Shown: piece after piece, positions 8,280 through 16,880 of the stretch
Numbering within the stretch: the stretch's first letter is position 1
How the letters are laid out: every line of letters starts with the position of its first letter
From: Microbacterium proteolyticum
GTDB lineage: Bacteria; Actinomycetota; Actinomycetes; Actinomycetales; Microbacteriaceae
Assembly: GCF_014192415.1 (NCBI RefSeq)
Contig: NZ_JACHXY010000001.1
Coordinates: forward strand, 682,001 to 746,000
Length of the DNA: 64,000 bases
Direction of reading: 5' to 3'
Position numbers and translations under genes: made by a program
The notes under the pieces: generated by a model
Seen by the model: the letters and a program-made list of their open reading frames with translations, nothing else
Told to the model about the DNA's origin: nothing
Database searches by the model: none

Positions 8280-10856
8280 ATGTCGATCTCGAACACGTCC
8301 TCCGATGCTGCCCACGGCGACCTCGAGTCGCTGTTGCTGCCGCGTGTCGCGCGCGCTCTCCTCGACGCCTCCGTCGCGGCGGTCGAACCCACCCCTCTCG
8401 CGGTCGTGGGAACGGCCGGCTCCGGCAAATCCCGCGTGCTGCGCCACCTCTTCACGGCGCTGCGCGCGGCCGGCGCCTCCCCCGTCGCTCTCACGCACCT
8501 CTCCGACCTGCCCGCCGCGGCGGACGCGGTCGTGATCGTCGACGACGCGCACCTCCTCGACGATGAGACGCTGTCCGCACTGGCGGAGCGGTTGCGCACG
8601 GGAACCGCGACGGTGCTGCTCGCCACCCGTCCCGACCCCGACTCCCCCGCACTTCGCGCGCTGATCGACGACATCGAACGCCATCAGCCGCCGATGCTGC
8701 TCGGACACGTCACGATGTCCGACGTCACCGCGCATCTGGGCGCCGAAGCGACGGACTCGTCGCGAGGGTGCCTCACGCGCCTCCTCGAGGCCACCGGGGG
8801 TCTGGCGTGGCTGACCGCCGAGGCGCTCATGCTGCACGGCGACGCGGTCTGCGACGGTCGCTGCGACCACGACGAGATCGCCCGGTCGCTGGACGACCTC
8901 GTCTCGCACCGCATCGACTCCCTCGACCCGTCGCTGCGGCTCGCGGTCGAGGCACTGTGCCTCGACGAGCGCTCCGCATTGGACGCCGGCGCCGGCCCCG
9001 CCTGCGCCGCCGGCTACGACGCCGGTCTGCTGCAGCGCGGCGGACGCACGGTGCCGCTCGTGCGCGACGCCGTGCGCGCACGGCTGACCGCCGACCGCCT
9101 GCTCGAGCTGTATTCCGCACGGCTCGTGCGCGACGCCGCCTCGGTGCAGGCGCTTCTCGGCGGCACGACGGACGAGCGGGTGGCATCCGCCCTTCTCGCC
9201 GACGGTGACCGCGAGCTGTCGCGCGATCCCGCTAAGGCGGCCGAACTCTACGAGGCGGCGGACCGTGCAGGTGCCCCCTCGGCCACGCTGTCGTTGCGTC
9301 GCGCGCGGGCCGCCTGGGCGCTGGGCGACGTGGACGCCGCCGGGACGTTCGTCGACCGTCTGCTCGCGGGCCCCGATGCCCCCGGCGACGCGGCTCTCGA
9401 CATGGCCGCCGCCGTCTGGGCGATGCGCGGCGACATGGACCTCGGGGCGCAGGTCTACCGCGGCGGTGTTCCGACGGCATCCGAGAGCCGGGCGAAGTGG
9501 ACGATCGCCGCCGCGGGCGCCGGTCACACCGACCCGGCCGCAATGACCGGCTCCGCATCCGTGCGCACCATCCCGACCGCCCACGGCGTCTCGCTCGAAC
9601 TCCTCTCGCGGGGCCTCCGGGCCTCGCTCGACACCGGCGACCACGACGGTCTGCAGGATCTCGTGCGTGCGAGCGAGATGTACACCGCATCGGGGAGCGA
9701 CGCCCCTCTGCCCGAACTGCCCGCCGTGATCGCCGCGCTCGTCGCCCTGCACCTGGGGGAAGCGGCCGTCGCCCAACGGGTGCTGGATGCCGCGATCGCC
9801 GGCGCGCAGGGCGGAGCGTGGGCCGCTCCGCGACTGCAGCTCTGGCGCGCGTGGGTCGCCCTGCAGCGCGAGCACGCCTCGGAGGCCGAGAACGCGCTGC
9901 GTGCGGCGACCGGCGGACGCCCGCTCGGCGCGCGCGATCGCCTGCTCGCCGACGCCGTCGAACTCGGGCTCGTGCGGCGCAACGGCCAGCCCTCCGAGCT
10001 CCCGCCGGTCTGGCAACGCGCGCAGGAGTCCTTGCTGCGCGTGCAGGTCGACCTGTTCACGCTCGTCCCCCTCGGCGAGTTCGCCGTCTCGGCGGCTCGT
10101 GTCGGTGAATTCAGCGCCGTGCGCTCGTCGCTCGAACGGGCGGAGCAGCTGCTCACCGATCTCGGACGACCGGCCCTGTGGGAAACGAGCCTGCAGTGGT
10201 CGGGCCTGCATGCCAGCATCCTGCTGGGCAGTCCCGAGGAGCTCACGGTGCACGCGCGGGCCCTGCGGGCCGCGGCCGCGCACTCGCCGCTGGCCGCCCG
10301 CCTGGCGCGCGCCGGACGGGTGTGGACCGACGTCCTCACCGGCGCCGTCGACGTGGACGCCATCGAGGAGTCCGCCGCCGGCCTCGCGGCGAGCGGGTTC
10401 GCCTGGGACGGTGCGCGCCTGGCCAGTCACGGCGCGAGCAAGTCGACCGATCGACGCATCATCGCGCGCCTCCTCGCGTGCGCCCGTCAGCTGCACCCGC
10501 GCGAGCGCGTGGAGACGCCCGTGACCCCGGCGACCGACACCGGCCCGATCCCGGTGCCCACGCGCGGGGCCGAGGGTTCCGGCATCCTGAGCGAACGCGA
10601 GCGAGAGGTAGCGGCGCTGGTGCTGCAGGGCAAGACGTACGCCGAGATCGGCGAGACGATCTTCATCTCCCCGCGCACCGCCGAGCACCACATCGCCCGC
10701 ATCCGCAGGCGCCTCGGCGCCACCTCGCGCTCCGACCTCATGAGCCGTCTGCGCATGGCTCTCGACGACGGTTCGCACGCCCCGGAACCGGCGGCGGAGG
10801 CGACCGGCGACGACGCGCGATCCGCCAGGGTGCTCGCGTCCGCCAAACCCCTATGA
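8280..10856 (+). CDS. STAND-ATPase LuxR-family regulator, IniR-like
   Basis: An 858-residue transcription regulator of MalT/STAND architecture: Walker A GTAGSGKS (44-51), Walker B VVIVDDAH (84-91), a long Ala/Leu/Arg-rich helical middle that is probably a TPR-like sensor, and a C-terminal LuxR helix-turn-helix (about 765-825) containing LSEREREVAALVLQGKTYAE and ISPRTAEHHIARI. The ATG at 8280 has GAAGG nine bases upstream. In mycobacteria a protein of the same design (Rv0339c, IniR) lies next to iniBAC and activates it. Here the gene sits directly before an iniB-like gene, so activation of this locus is the natural inference. Confidence 0.88.
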   Translation: MSISNTSSDAAHGDLESLLLPRVARALLDASVAAVEPTPLAVVGTAGSGKSRVLRHLFTALRAAGASPVALTHLSDLPAAADAVVIVDDAHLLDDETLSALAERLRTGTATVLLATRPDPDSPALRALIDDIERHQPPMLLGHVTMSDVTAHLGAEATDSSRGCLTRLLEATGGLAWLTAEALMLHGDAVCDGRCDHDEIARSLDDLVSHRIDSLDPSLRLAVEALCLDERSALDAGAGPACAAGYDAGLLQRGGRTVPLVRDAVRARLTADRLLELYSARLVRDAASVQALLGGTTDERVASALLADGDRELSRDPAKAAELYEAADRAGAPSATLSLRRARAAWALGDVDAAGTFVDRLLAGPDAPGDAALDMAAAVWAMRGDMDLGAQVYRGGVPTASESRAKWTIAAAGAGHTDPAAMTGSASVRTIPTAHGVSLELLSRGLRASLDTGDHDGLQDLVRASEMYTASGSDAPLPELPAVIAALVALHLGEAAVAQRVLDAAIAGAQGGAWAAPRLQLWRAWVALQREHASEAENALRAATGGRPLGARDRLLADAVELGLVRRNGQPSELPPVWQRAQESLLRVQVDLFTLVPLGEFAVSAARVGEFSAVRSSLERAEQLLTDLGRPALWETSLQWSGLHASILLGSPEELTVHARALRAAAAHSPLAARLARAGRVWTDVLTGAVDVDAIEESAAGLAASGFAWDGARLASHGASKSTDRRIIARLLACARQLHPRERVETPVTPATDTGPIPVPTRGAEGSGILSEREREVAALVLQGKTYAEIGETIFISPRTAEHHIARIRRRLGATSRSDLMSRLRMALDDGSHAPEPAAEATGDDARSARVLASAKPL

Positions 10857-10871
10857 CCCACCCCGCGCTAT

Positions 10872-10918
10872 GGGGATTCCCCCCGACGCGCACACACACC
10901 CCCTCGACCTAACGTCGA
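10872..10918. promoter_or_regulatory. Candidate regulator sites before the IniB-like gene
   Basis: The 91-base gap between the regulator and the IniB-like gene holds two dyads: GGGGATTCCCC (10872-10882) and TCGAC-N5-GTCGA (10904-10908, 10914-10918). Either could bind the adjacent LuxR-type regulator. I do not see a convincing -35/-10 pair. Confidence 0.3.
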
Positions 10919-10947
10919 TCCCAAGGAACAACCGTGAGGAGACCCCA

Positions 10948-11691
10948 ATGAGCGTCACGCTGGCGACCATGGCAGATGCGCTGATCGAATTCATCCTGAG
11001 CCTCCTACGCGATCCGGAGGCCGCAGCCGAGTTCGAAGAAGACCCGGAAGGCGCGATGGCGGCACGGGGGTTGAACAACGTCTCGTACGCGGACGTGTGC
11101 TCGGTCGCCCCGGTGATCGCAGAGAAGCCCCACGTGATCGTGAACACCCAGCCCGCGCCGGTTCCGGTGGGTCCCAAGCCGGAGTGGAACCCGGTGGTGA
11201 AGGAGATCAAGTCGATCACCACCCAGCTGTCCTACACCCACATCGACGACCGTGACACGATCGTCGACCAGTCGGTGAACCAGAACATCTGGGCCAACGG
11301 CGACGTCAACCAGACCTTCGGCAACGAAGCCGTCGTCGCCTCGGGTGATGACGCGATCGCCGCCGGCAACGATGTCGACCAGGACACCACTCTCGACAAC
11401 TCCACCGACATCAACGCCGGCAACGACGTCAACATCGGCAACGACGAGACGAACACCGACATCGACGGCTCGTACAACGACACCGACGAGACCACCGAGA
11501 CGACCGACAACTCCACCGACGTCGATCTGACCGATTCGGCCAACGACTCCTCGACGGATGTCGTGGTCGACGACTCGTTCAACGACACCACCGACACGAC
11601 GATCGACACCTCGGTCGACGAGGACACCACCGTGGTGTTCGACTCGGGCAACGATGTCGTCATCGAAGACACCTCGGATGACACCCTCTGA
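10948..11691 (+). CDS. IniB-like protein: IniB N-terminal domain plus lysine-free Asn/Asp/Thr-rich repeats
   Basis: A 247-residue protein. The ATG has GAGGAG seven bases upstream. Residues 9-45 (LIEFILSLLRDPEAAAEF, then EGAMAARGL) follow the pattern at the start of mycobacterial IniB, which runs ILSL-F-R, then D-AA--F---P--AM---GL. A linker rich in Pro/Val precedes the core TIVDQSVNQN, DVNQTFGNEAVVASGDDAI and AAGNDVD..INAGNDVNIGN, also present in the two repeat proteins at 16-17.7 kb. The last 80 residues are almost only D, T, S, N, V and E. No signal peptide or membrane helix is seen. Its role is unknown; I infer a scaffold or sheath acting with the dynamin-like proteins. Confidence 0.85.
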   Translation: MSVTLATMADALIEFILSLLRDPEAAAEFEEDPEGAMAARGLNNVSYADVCSVAPVIAEKPHVIVNTQPAPVPVGPKPEWNPVVKEIKSITTQLSYTHIDDRDTIVDQSVNQNIWANGDVNQTFGNEAVVASGDDAIAAGNDVDQDTTLDNSTDINAGNDVNIGNDETNTDIDGSYNDTDETTETTDNSTDVDLTDSANDSSTDVVVDDSFNDTTDTTIDTSVDEDTTVVFDSGNDVVIEDTSDDTL

Positions 11692-12376
11692 CACGCCCTC
11701 GGAACGGCGGGTGGGCTCACACGAGCTCACCCGCCGTTCCGGTGCGCCCGCCCCGCAAGCGCAGGTGCGCCGCTCGCCGGCACCGCCGCCGTACGAACCG
11801 CCCCCCAAGGCCACGAAGCCCGAGCGCCCCGCGCTGCACGACAAGGCCGCAGCCCCCGTCATGGTCAAGATGCCGCCGCCCGCCGCGGTGCGCCTCGCGC
11901 AGATCAGCTGGGTGCTCAGCCTGGTGGTCGGCGCCATCACCGTGGGGTACCTCTTCATCATCCGCCAGACGATCGATCCCGACATCGAGGCGATCGTGCG
12001 CGGGGTCGACTCCTCCCGTCCGGCCGAGACCGTCAGCACCGCCGCCGACATCGTCTTCTGGTGCGTCTTCGGCGCATTGGTGACGGTTCTGCTGGTGCAG
12101 ATCACCTCGCTCGTGTCGTTCAACAACCGCCGCAACAACGCGCGCTGGTGGATGCTCGGCATCCTGCTGTTCCTGGCCGTGACGGTCCTGGCCGCGCGGC
12201 AGTTCGTCGCCGTCGGCGACCGCGGTGTGCCGCTGGATCGGCTGCTGCTGATCCAGCTCGGCCTGTCCGCGCTCGGTCTGCTGTTCTCTGTGATCCCGGC
12301 AGCCCTCCGCTGGACCCGGCGCAAGCACGACATCCGACGCGGCAGCCCCGGCAGCAGCCCCTCGGCCGATTTCTGA
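11678..12376 (+). CDS. Four-helix membrane protein of the ini-like locus
   Basis: A 232-residue protein whose ATG lies 14 bases inside the end of the IniB-like gene, so it is translationally coupled. Residues 1-80 are Pro/Arg-rich and cytoplasmic. Four hydrophobic segments follow: WVLSLVVGAITVGYLFII, IVFWCVFGALVTVLLVQI, MLGILLFLAVTVLA and LLIQLGLSALGLLFSVI. The tail is short and basic. I do not recognise a family. The coupling to an IniB-like protein suggests a membrane partner, perhaps anchoring or exporting it. Confidence 0.75.
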   Translation: MTPSDTPSERRVGSHELTRRSGAPAPQAQVRRSPAPPPYEPPPKATKPERPALHDKAAAPVMVKMPPPAAVRLAQISWVLSLVVGAITVGYLFIIRQTIDPDIEAIVRGVDSSRPAETVSTAADIVFWCVFGALVTVLLVQITSLVSFNNRRNNARWWMLGILLFLAVTVLAARQFVAVGDRGVPLDRLLLIQLGLSALGLLFSVIPAALRWTRRKHDIRRGSPGSSPSADF

Positions 12377-12377
12377 C

Positions 12378-12415
12378 GAAGCGGCATCCGATCCTGGACG
12401 GACGGATGCCGCTTC
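12378..12415. terminator. Bidirectional terminator between convergent halves of the ini-like locus
   Basis: A 13-bp perfect inverted repeat (12378-12390 and 12403-12415) with a 12-base loop, followed on the forward strand by TCTTT. It lies between the forward operon and the reverse dynamin operon. The stem contains GGCATCC/GGATGCC. Confidence 0.8.
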
Positions 12416-12424
12416 TCTTTCGCG

Positions 12425-13960
12425 TCAGGCAGGTCCGCTCGAGAGCACCGCGTCCGACGCGTCGACACCGCTCTCGGCGTCATCCGTCTGGCCGTGTCCG
12501 AGGAGATCGGATGCCGCGCCCTCGACGCTGCGGACCACGCCGCGGCACAGGTCGGCGGTGTGGCGGTCGGTGAGGGGGGACTCCGCCAGGGAGTGCCAGC
12601 GGGCGAGCAGACCGTCGATGCGTTCGCGCTGCACCGGAGGGGCCGCATCGTCGCCGAGACCCAACCGGCGCGTCGGGGCGAGACCCGATCCGCCGACGAT
12701 CCGCTCCGCCTCCGCGAGCGCCTCGGCATCGAGTTCGGGCGGGGCGGTGCGCAGCTCCGCCAGCAGCGACAGCTCGCGCAGATCGTGGCTCTGCGCCGTG
12801 AGGCGCTCGATGGATGCCAGCAGCCCGGCGGTGTGCGGGCGCGGGCGCTCGCGCACGAGACGCTCCACACTGTGCAGGATGCCGCGCGCCTTCAGCGCGA
12901 AGGCGCGGCCGCGGAACTGATCCTCGACGAAGCGCTGCACCTCGACCAGGCCGCTCTGCTGCACGAGCCGGTCGGACAGAGCCGACGATGTCGTCGCCCC
13001 GCCGCGGATGAGCGCCGCCGCCAACCGCACCCCGAACAGGCCGAAGCGGTGCAGCAGGCCGCGGCGTATCTCGACGCTCAGGGCGGTGTCGTCGGAGGCA
13101 CGGGTGAAGCGGTCGACGGTCAGCAGCAGCTTGTCGCGGGCCTCGCGGTCCATCAGCGCGATGTGGCGCAGGGCGATGAACTCGCTCTCGCGGAGTGTGC
13201 GACCGCCCTCGGCGAGCAGGCCCGCCACCGGGACCACGTCGAGCGCCAGGGCGCGCAGCTCGCCGTCACGGCGGTACCGGTCGGCGATCTTGGCCGCCGA
13301 GAGCAGCGAGTCGATGCGTCCCGAGCCGATCTCGTCGGCACGAGAGAGGGCGGCCAGGGCGTTGACGGTCTGGGACTCCCCCGCGGCGGTGTCGCGGAAG
13401 GCCTCGAGGAACTTCAGGTCCTCGGCGTGCACGTGCCGGAGCAGGTAGATGATGGCATCCGCCGCCGTCGGGGTGTCCTTGGGGATGAAGAAGTCCGTCG
13501 AGCGTGCAGAGTTCTCCACGGTCAGCGACGCGATACCCGGGGTGTCGATGAGCACCGTGGAACGGAGGCTCTCGCTCGGCCACGCCACGTCGATCCAGGC
13601 GACCTCTTCGGCGGTGTAGCCGCCCATGTCCAGCACGAGGCGCCCCTCGTGCCGGCGCACCGGACGCGAGATCCGACGGCCGTCGTGCAGGCGCAGATCC
13701 ACACGGGCGGTCGATCCGTACCGGTACCACGTGATCGTGCGCGTGCACTCCCCCGCGTCGGTCGGGGCGATCCGCTCGCCGATGAGGGCGTTGAGCAGCG
13801 TCGACTTGCCCGCTTTGACGATGCCGGCGACGGCCAGGCGCAGCGGCTCGCGCAGCCGCGCACGGAACGACTCCAGTACCTCGACGGCAGCCGCGTCGTC
13901 GGCGTACGCATCGAGGGCGTCGTCGACGATGCGGGCGACCTCCGGCAGCCGGGCGCTCAC
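12425..13960 (-). CDS. Dynamin-like GTPase, IniC-like
   Basis: A 511-residue bacterial dynamin-family protein. GTPase motifs: G1 GIVKAGKS (46-53), a conserved Thr region ECTRTIT (71-77) as G2, G3 DTPG (139-142) and a G4-like SRAD (206-209). The helical C-terminal half lacks a clear transmembrane paddle, like mycobacterial IniC and unlike its partner. The GTG start overlaps the stop of the upstream dynamin gene (GTGA), so they are co-translated and probably form a heteromer. Dynamin-like proteins bind and remodel membranes in a GTP-dependent way. Confidence 0.9.
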   Translation of the reverse strand: MSARLPEVARIVDDALDAYADDAAAVEVLESFRARLREPLRLAVAGIVKAGKSTLLNALIGERIAPTDAGECTRTITWYRYGSTARVDLRLHDGRRISRPVRRHEGRLVLDMGGYTAEEVAWIDVAWPSESLRSTVLIDTPGIASLTVENSARSTDFFIPKDTPTAADAIIYLLRHVHAEDLKFLEAFRDTAAGESQTVNALAALSRADEIGSGRIDSLLSAAKIADRYRRDGELRALALDVVPVAGLLAEGGRTLRESEFIALRHIALMDREARDKLLLTVDRFTRASDDTALSVEIRRGLLHRFGLFGVRLAAALIRGGATTSSALSDRLVQQSGLVEVQRFVEDQFRGRAFALKARGILHSVERLVRERPRPHTAGLLASIERLTAQSHDLRELSLLAELRTAPPELDAEALAEAERIVGGSGLAPTRRLGLGDDAAPPVQRERIDGLLARWHSLAESPLTDRHTADLCRGVVRSVEGAASDLLGHGQTDDAESGVDASDAVLSSGPA

Positions 13961-15873
13961 CGACCGACCGCCGCGCGGGCGGGGCGTGCCGCCTCGAGCT
14001 CGGCCGTGGGGATGCGCCCGCGCAGGGCGTCGATGTCGCGCAGCTGCGCCTGCAGCGTGGTGATGCGCTTGTCACGGTCGGCGGTGTAGGTGGCCGCTGC
14101 CTGCTTGGCCACCAGCACCGAGTCGCTGAGCGAGCGGTGCAGTTCTTCGGCGATCGAGCCGAAGTGGTCGCGGGCGGTGCGCTGGACGATGCGCAGACGG
14201 TCCTTCAGCTGCTTGCCCACCTGGAAGACGGTGTCTTCGATGTGACGACGCAGGAGGTTCTTCGCCTCGTTCTGCCGACGGAGCAGACGCGAGGACATGT
14301 CCTCGCGGAAGGCGCGGCGACCCACCAGCACGCCGGCGAGCAGCGACAGCGGGTTGATGAGCGAGAGGCCCACGATGCTGGTGGCGAGACCCACCATCAG
14401 CACGCCGCCGTAGGAGCCGCGCACGCCGATGTAGATCTTCTCGGCGGCGCCCATCTTGCCGTCGTCGAGGTGCTGCAGCTCCTCGACCGGGTCGAGCAGT
14501 CCATCGGTGCCGGCGACGTCGATCAGGGGGATCGACCCCTCGCCCATGCGGAACTCCTCAGCCACCTGCTCGGCCAACCACTGGGACCGCTCGTTGGTCC
14601 AGACGAACGTCTCGGAGACCGCGGCGTTGACCCGCTGGTCGACCCACTCGGCGATCTGGTCCCAGATGGGGCCCGGGTCGCCCTCATCGATCGCCGCCTC
14701 ACCCTCGCGCTGCACCTTGCGGAGACGATCGCGCAGGTCGTGCTCGGTGTCGGAGATCAGGTCGGCGATGCCATCGGAGAGCGTGACCTGCCAGCGGGAG
14801 GTGCGGCTGCGGAAATCGTCGGCCTTGGCCTTGGCATCCTCGAGCCGGGCGATCATGCCCGGGGTGTCCTCGGGGTGCAGCAGGGCGTTGAGCTCGGTCT
14901 TCACGGCCAGCGAGAGCTGGTCCGACACGGTCAGCAGGTCGTGCACGGCGGCACGGCGGTTCAGGTCCTCCGCCTTGCCCAGCACGTCGCGGCGCAGATG
15001 CGCCACGAGCTCGGGGAAGCCGGACTCGTCGTTGAGTTCGCGGTCCTGCTGCTCGGCGGCCAGCAACCGCAGGTCGCTCGAGACGGCGAAGACGGGCACG
15101 TCGTCGACGTCGACGCCCAGCTCGTTCAGGTGCTTCTCGTCGACGCGCTGGATCTCGCGCCACTCGGGGTACAGGTCGGTCTTCGACAGCACAGCCGCGA
15201 CGTTCGGCGAGATGCGCATCGCGTGGCGCAGGAACTGGATCTCGGGCTCGGTGTACTCCTGCGACGCGTCGGAGACCAGCAGGACGGCGTGCGCGGTCGT
15301 GAGGGCCGCGAGGGTGGCGAGGGAGCGAGTCGATTCGAGCCCGCCGACACCGGGCGAGTCGACGATGCGCAGACCCCCTTTGAGGATCTCGCGCGGCAGC
15401 AGCACCTCGGCGCCCACCACGTCGCCGTCCTGCTCGTCATCGGCGCGGGAGGTGACGTAGTCGGAGAGACGCTCGAAGGGGATGTCGACCCGGCGGACCT
15501 CGTGCGACTCCCCGCTCTCGCGTTTCACGAGCACGGTCGCGGAGGGCTCTTCGGCGTAGCCCACGGAGGTCGGCACGCTCGTGGCGATGTCGTCGTCGAC
15601 GGCGCAGGCGGGAGCGTTGATGAGGGCGTTGACCAACTTGCTCTTGCCCTGCTTGAACTGCCCGACGATGACCACGCGCACGTGCGGGTCCTGCAGCCGG
15701 GCACGGGTGCTCGTCAGCTTCTCGACCAGGTCCTCGCGCCCGAGGACCCCGGAGTACTTACGCGCCCGTTCGACGAGGGCGGCCAGTTCGGCGGCCGGCG
15801 CCGGGCTCTTCCTCCCGTCCTCGGCGGCGCCGTTCGGCGCGGGAGACGTGGTGGGCTGGGCCGGTGCGGACAC
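13957..15873 (-). CDS. Dynamin-like GTPase with membrane paddle, IniA-like
   Basis: A 638-residue dynamin-family GTPase. G1 is GQFKQGKS (71-78), G2 is probably TSVPTS (98-103), G3 DSPG (172-175) and G4 SKTD (230-233). Long helices flank a hydrophobic hairpin (about 489-519, including GVLMVGLATSIVGLSLINP) corresponding to the membrane-inserted paddle of bacterial dynamins such as mycobacterial IniA. A coiled-coil segment completes the stalk. The first 30 residues are Pro/Ala-rich and disordered. The GTG start (15871-15873) has GAGAGG eight bases upstream. It is the first gene of a two-gene dynamin operon that begins after the terminator at 15934. Confidence 0.92.
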   Translation of the reverse strand: MSAPAQPTTSPAPNGAAEDGRKSPAPAAELAALVERARKYSGVLGREDLVEKLTSTRARLQDPHVRVVIVGQFKQGKSKLVNALINAPACAVDDDIATSVPTSVGYAEEPSATVLVKRESGESHEVRRVDIPFERLSDYVTSRADDEQDGDVVGAEVLLPREILKGGLRIVDSPGVGGLESTRSLATLAALTTAHAVLLVSDASQEYTEPEIQFLRHAMRISPNVAAVLSKTDLYPEWREIQRVDEKHLNELGVDVDDVPVFAVSSDLRLLAAEQQDRELNDESGFPELVAHLRRDVLGKAEDLNRRAAVHDLLTVSDQLSLAVKTELNALLHPEDTPGMIARLEDAKAKADDFRSRTSRWQVTLSDGIADLISDTEHDLRDRLRKVQREGEAAIDEGDPGPIWDQIAEWVDQRVNAAVSETFVWTNERSQWLAEQVAEEFRMGEGSIPLIDVAGTDGLLDPVEELQHLDDGKMGAAEKIYIGVRGSYGGVLMVGLATSIVGLSLINPLSLLAGVLVGRRAFREDMSSRLLRRQNEAKNLLRRHIEDTVFQVGKQLKDRLRIVQRTARDHFGSIAEELHRSLSDSVLVAKQAAATYTADRDKRITTLQAQLRDIDALRGRIPTAELEAARPARAAVGR

Positions 15874-15933
15874 GCGGGGAACCTCTCGGTCGGGCCGACG
15901 CCTCTTCGACGTCGAAGGATCTGGGAACGACGA

Positions 15934-15965
15934 TAGCCCCGGGCGGGAAAACCCGCCCAGGGCTA
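15934..15965. terminator. Hairpin terminator after the repeat-protein genes
   Basis: A 14-bp stem (15934-15947 and 15952-15965) with one mismatch and a four-base AAAA/TTTT loop, downstream of the reverse-strand repeat-protein genes. The dynamin operon starts about 60 bases further on, so it must have its own promoter or depend on read-through. Confidence 0.75.
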
Positions 15966-15999
15966 CCGTTCAGACGCTTCCGTGGGTACGGATGGCGAC

Positions 16000-16851
16000 T
16001 CAGGCGTCGAGATCCAGGTCGGGGACCTGGACGTCCACGACCTCGGAGTTGCCGGAGCCCCAGATGACGTCGGCGTTGATCGTCCAGTTCTCGGACTCCG
16101 TGGAGCTGAAGTCGTCGTTGAACGAGTCGGTCACGTCCACGTTCGTCGACTCGTCGTTGTACGAGTTGTCGAACGACCAGTCCTGCGAGTTGTCGGTGAG
16201 CTCGACCGAGATGTCGGTCGTGTTGCCCACGTTGTCCCACGTGGTGATCTCGGTGGTGTTGTTGAGGTTGATGTCGCCCTCGGCGTCGAAGTTCGTCGAC
16301 GCGTCCAGCGAGCGCGAGATCGAGACGTCGCCGCCGGCGGCCACGGCACCCTCACCCGAGGCGGTCACGGCGCTGTTGCTGAAGTCCTGGCCGATACCGC
16401 CACCGATGACGTTCTGGTTGACCGACTGGTCGACGATGGTCGACTGGCTGTAGATCGAGGCGTTGCCGCCGCCACCCGCACCGCTCCAGCCGGAGAAGCC
16501 CGTGTTGTACTCGCGGACACCCGCGTTGGTGGAGTTGTCCTCCACCGAGTTGTCCGTGTTGTAGGAGTCGACGGCGATCTCGTACGAGTTACCCGAGTTG
16601 TTCGTGGAGTTGTCGGTGTTACCCGAGTTGTCCCACGAGTTGTCGAGGTTGTTGGAGTCGACGTTGCCCGAGTCCACGAACGACCAGTCCTGCGTCGACT
16701 CATCGGTCGAGGAGTTGTCGACGTTGCCGACGCTCTCGAGGTCGACGGCCAGGTTCTGGCTGTTGTTCGTGTTGGTCGTGCTGTTGCTGTTGCCGACGTT
16801 CGACCAGTCCGCGTTGCCGGAGTCGTTCACGTCACCGATGTTCCACACCAT
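16000..16851 (-). CDS. Lysine-free Asn/Asp/Ser-rich repeat protein (IniB-locus paralogue 2)
   Basis: A 283-residue protein with no lysine or cysteine and only two arginines, dominated by N, D, S, T, G and V. It starts MVWNIGDVNDSGN and has many DNS/NTDNS/SGNVD steps, then the block NAGVREYNTGFSGWSGA, a Gly run and the core STIVDQSVNQN with AVTASGEGAVAAGGDV and EGDINLNN. The last two blocks are shared with the neighbour at 16881-17747; the core is also in the IniB-like gene at 10948. No IniB-type N-terminus, signal peptide or membrane helix is visible. The ATG has AAGGAA eight bases upstream and lies 29 bases after the preceding stop. Function unknown; probably an extended beta-rich or disordered acidic scaffold. 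Confidence 0.8.
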   Translation of the reverse strand: MVWNIGDVNDSGNADWSNVGNSNSTTNTNNSQNLAVDLESVGNVDNSSTDESTQDWSFVDSGNVDSNNLDNSWDNSGNTDNSTNNSGNSYEIAVDSYNTDNSVEDNSTNAGVREYNTGFSGWSGAGGGGNASIYSQSTIVDQSVNQNVIGGGIGQDFSNSAVTASGEGAVAAGGDVSISRSLDASTNFDAEGDINLNNTTEITTWDNVGNTTDISVELTDNSQDWSFDNSYNDESTNVDVTDSFNDDFSSTESENWTINADVIWGSGNSEVVDVQVPDLDLDA

Positions 16852-16880
16852 GATGTTGGTTCCTTACTTTACGAAGAGGC

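Noticed and set aside
6143..10778. Very long reverse-strand open frames opposite the Hsp70-like and regulator genes
   Set aside because: They are Gly/Arg-rich mirrors of genes with intact motifs on the forward strand, so they are shadows.
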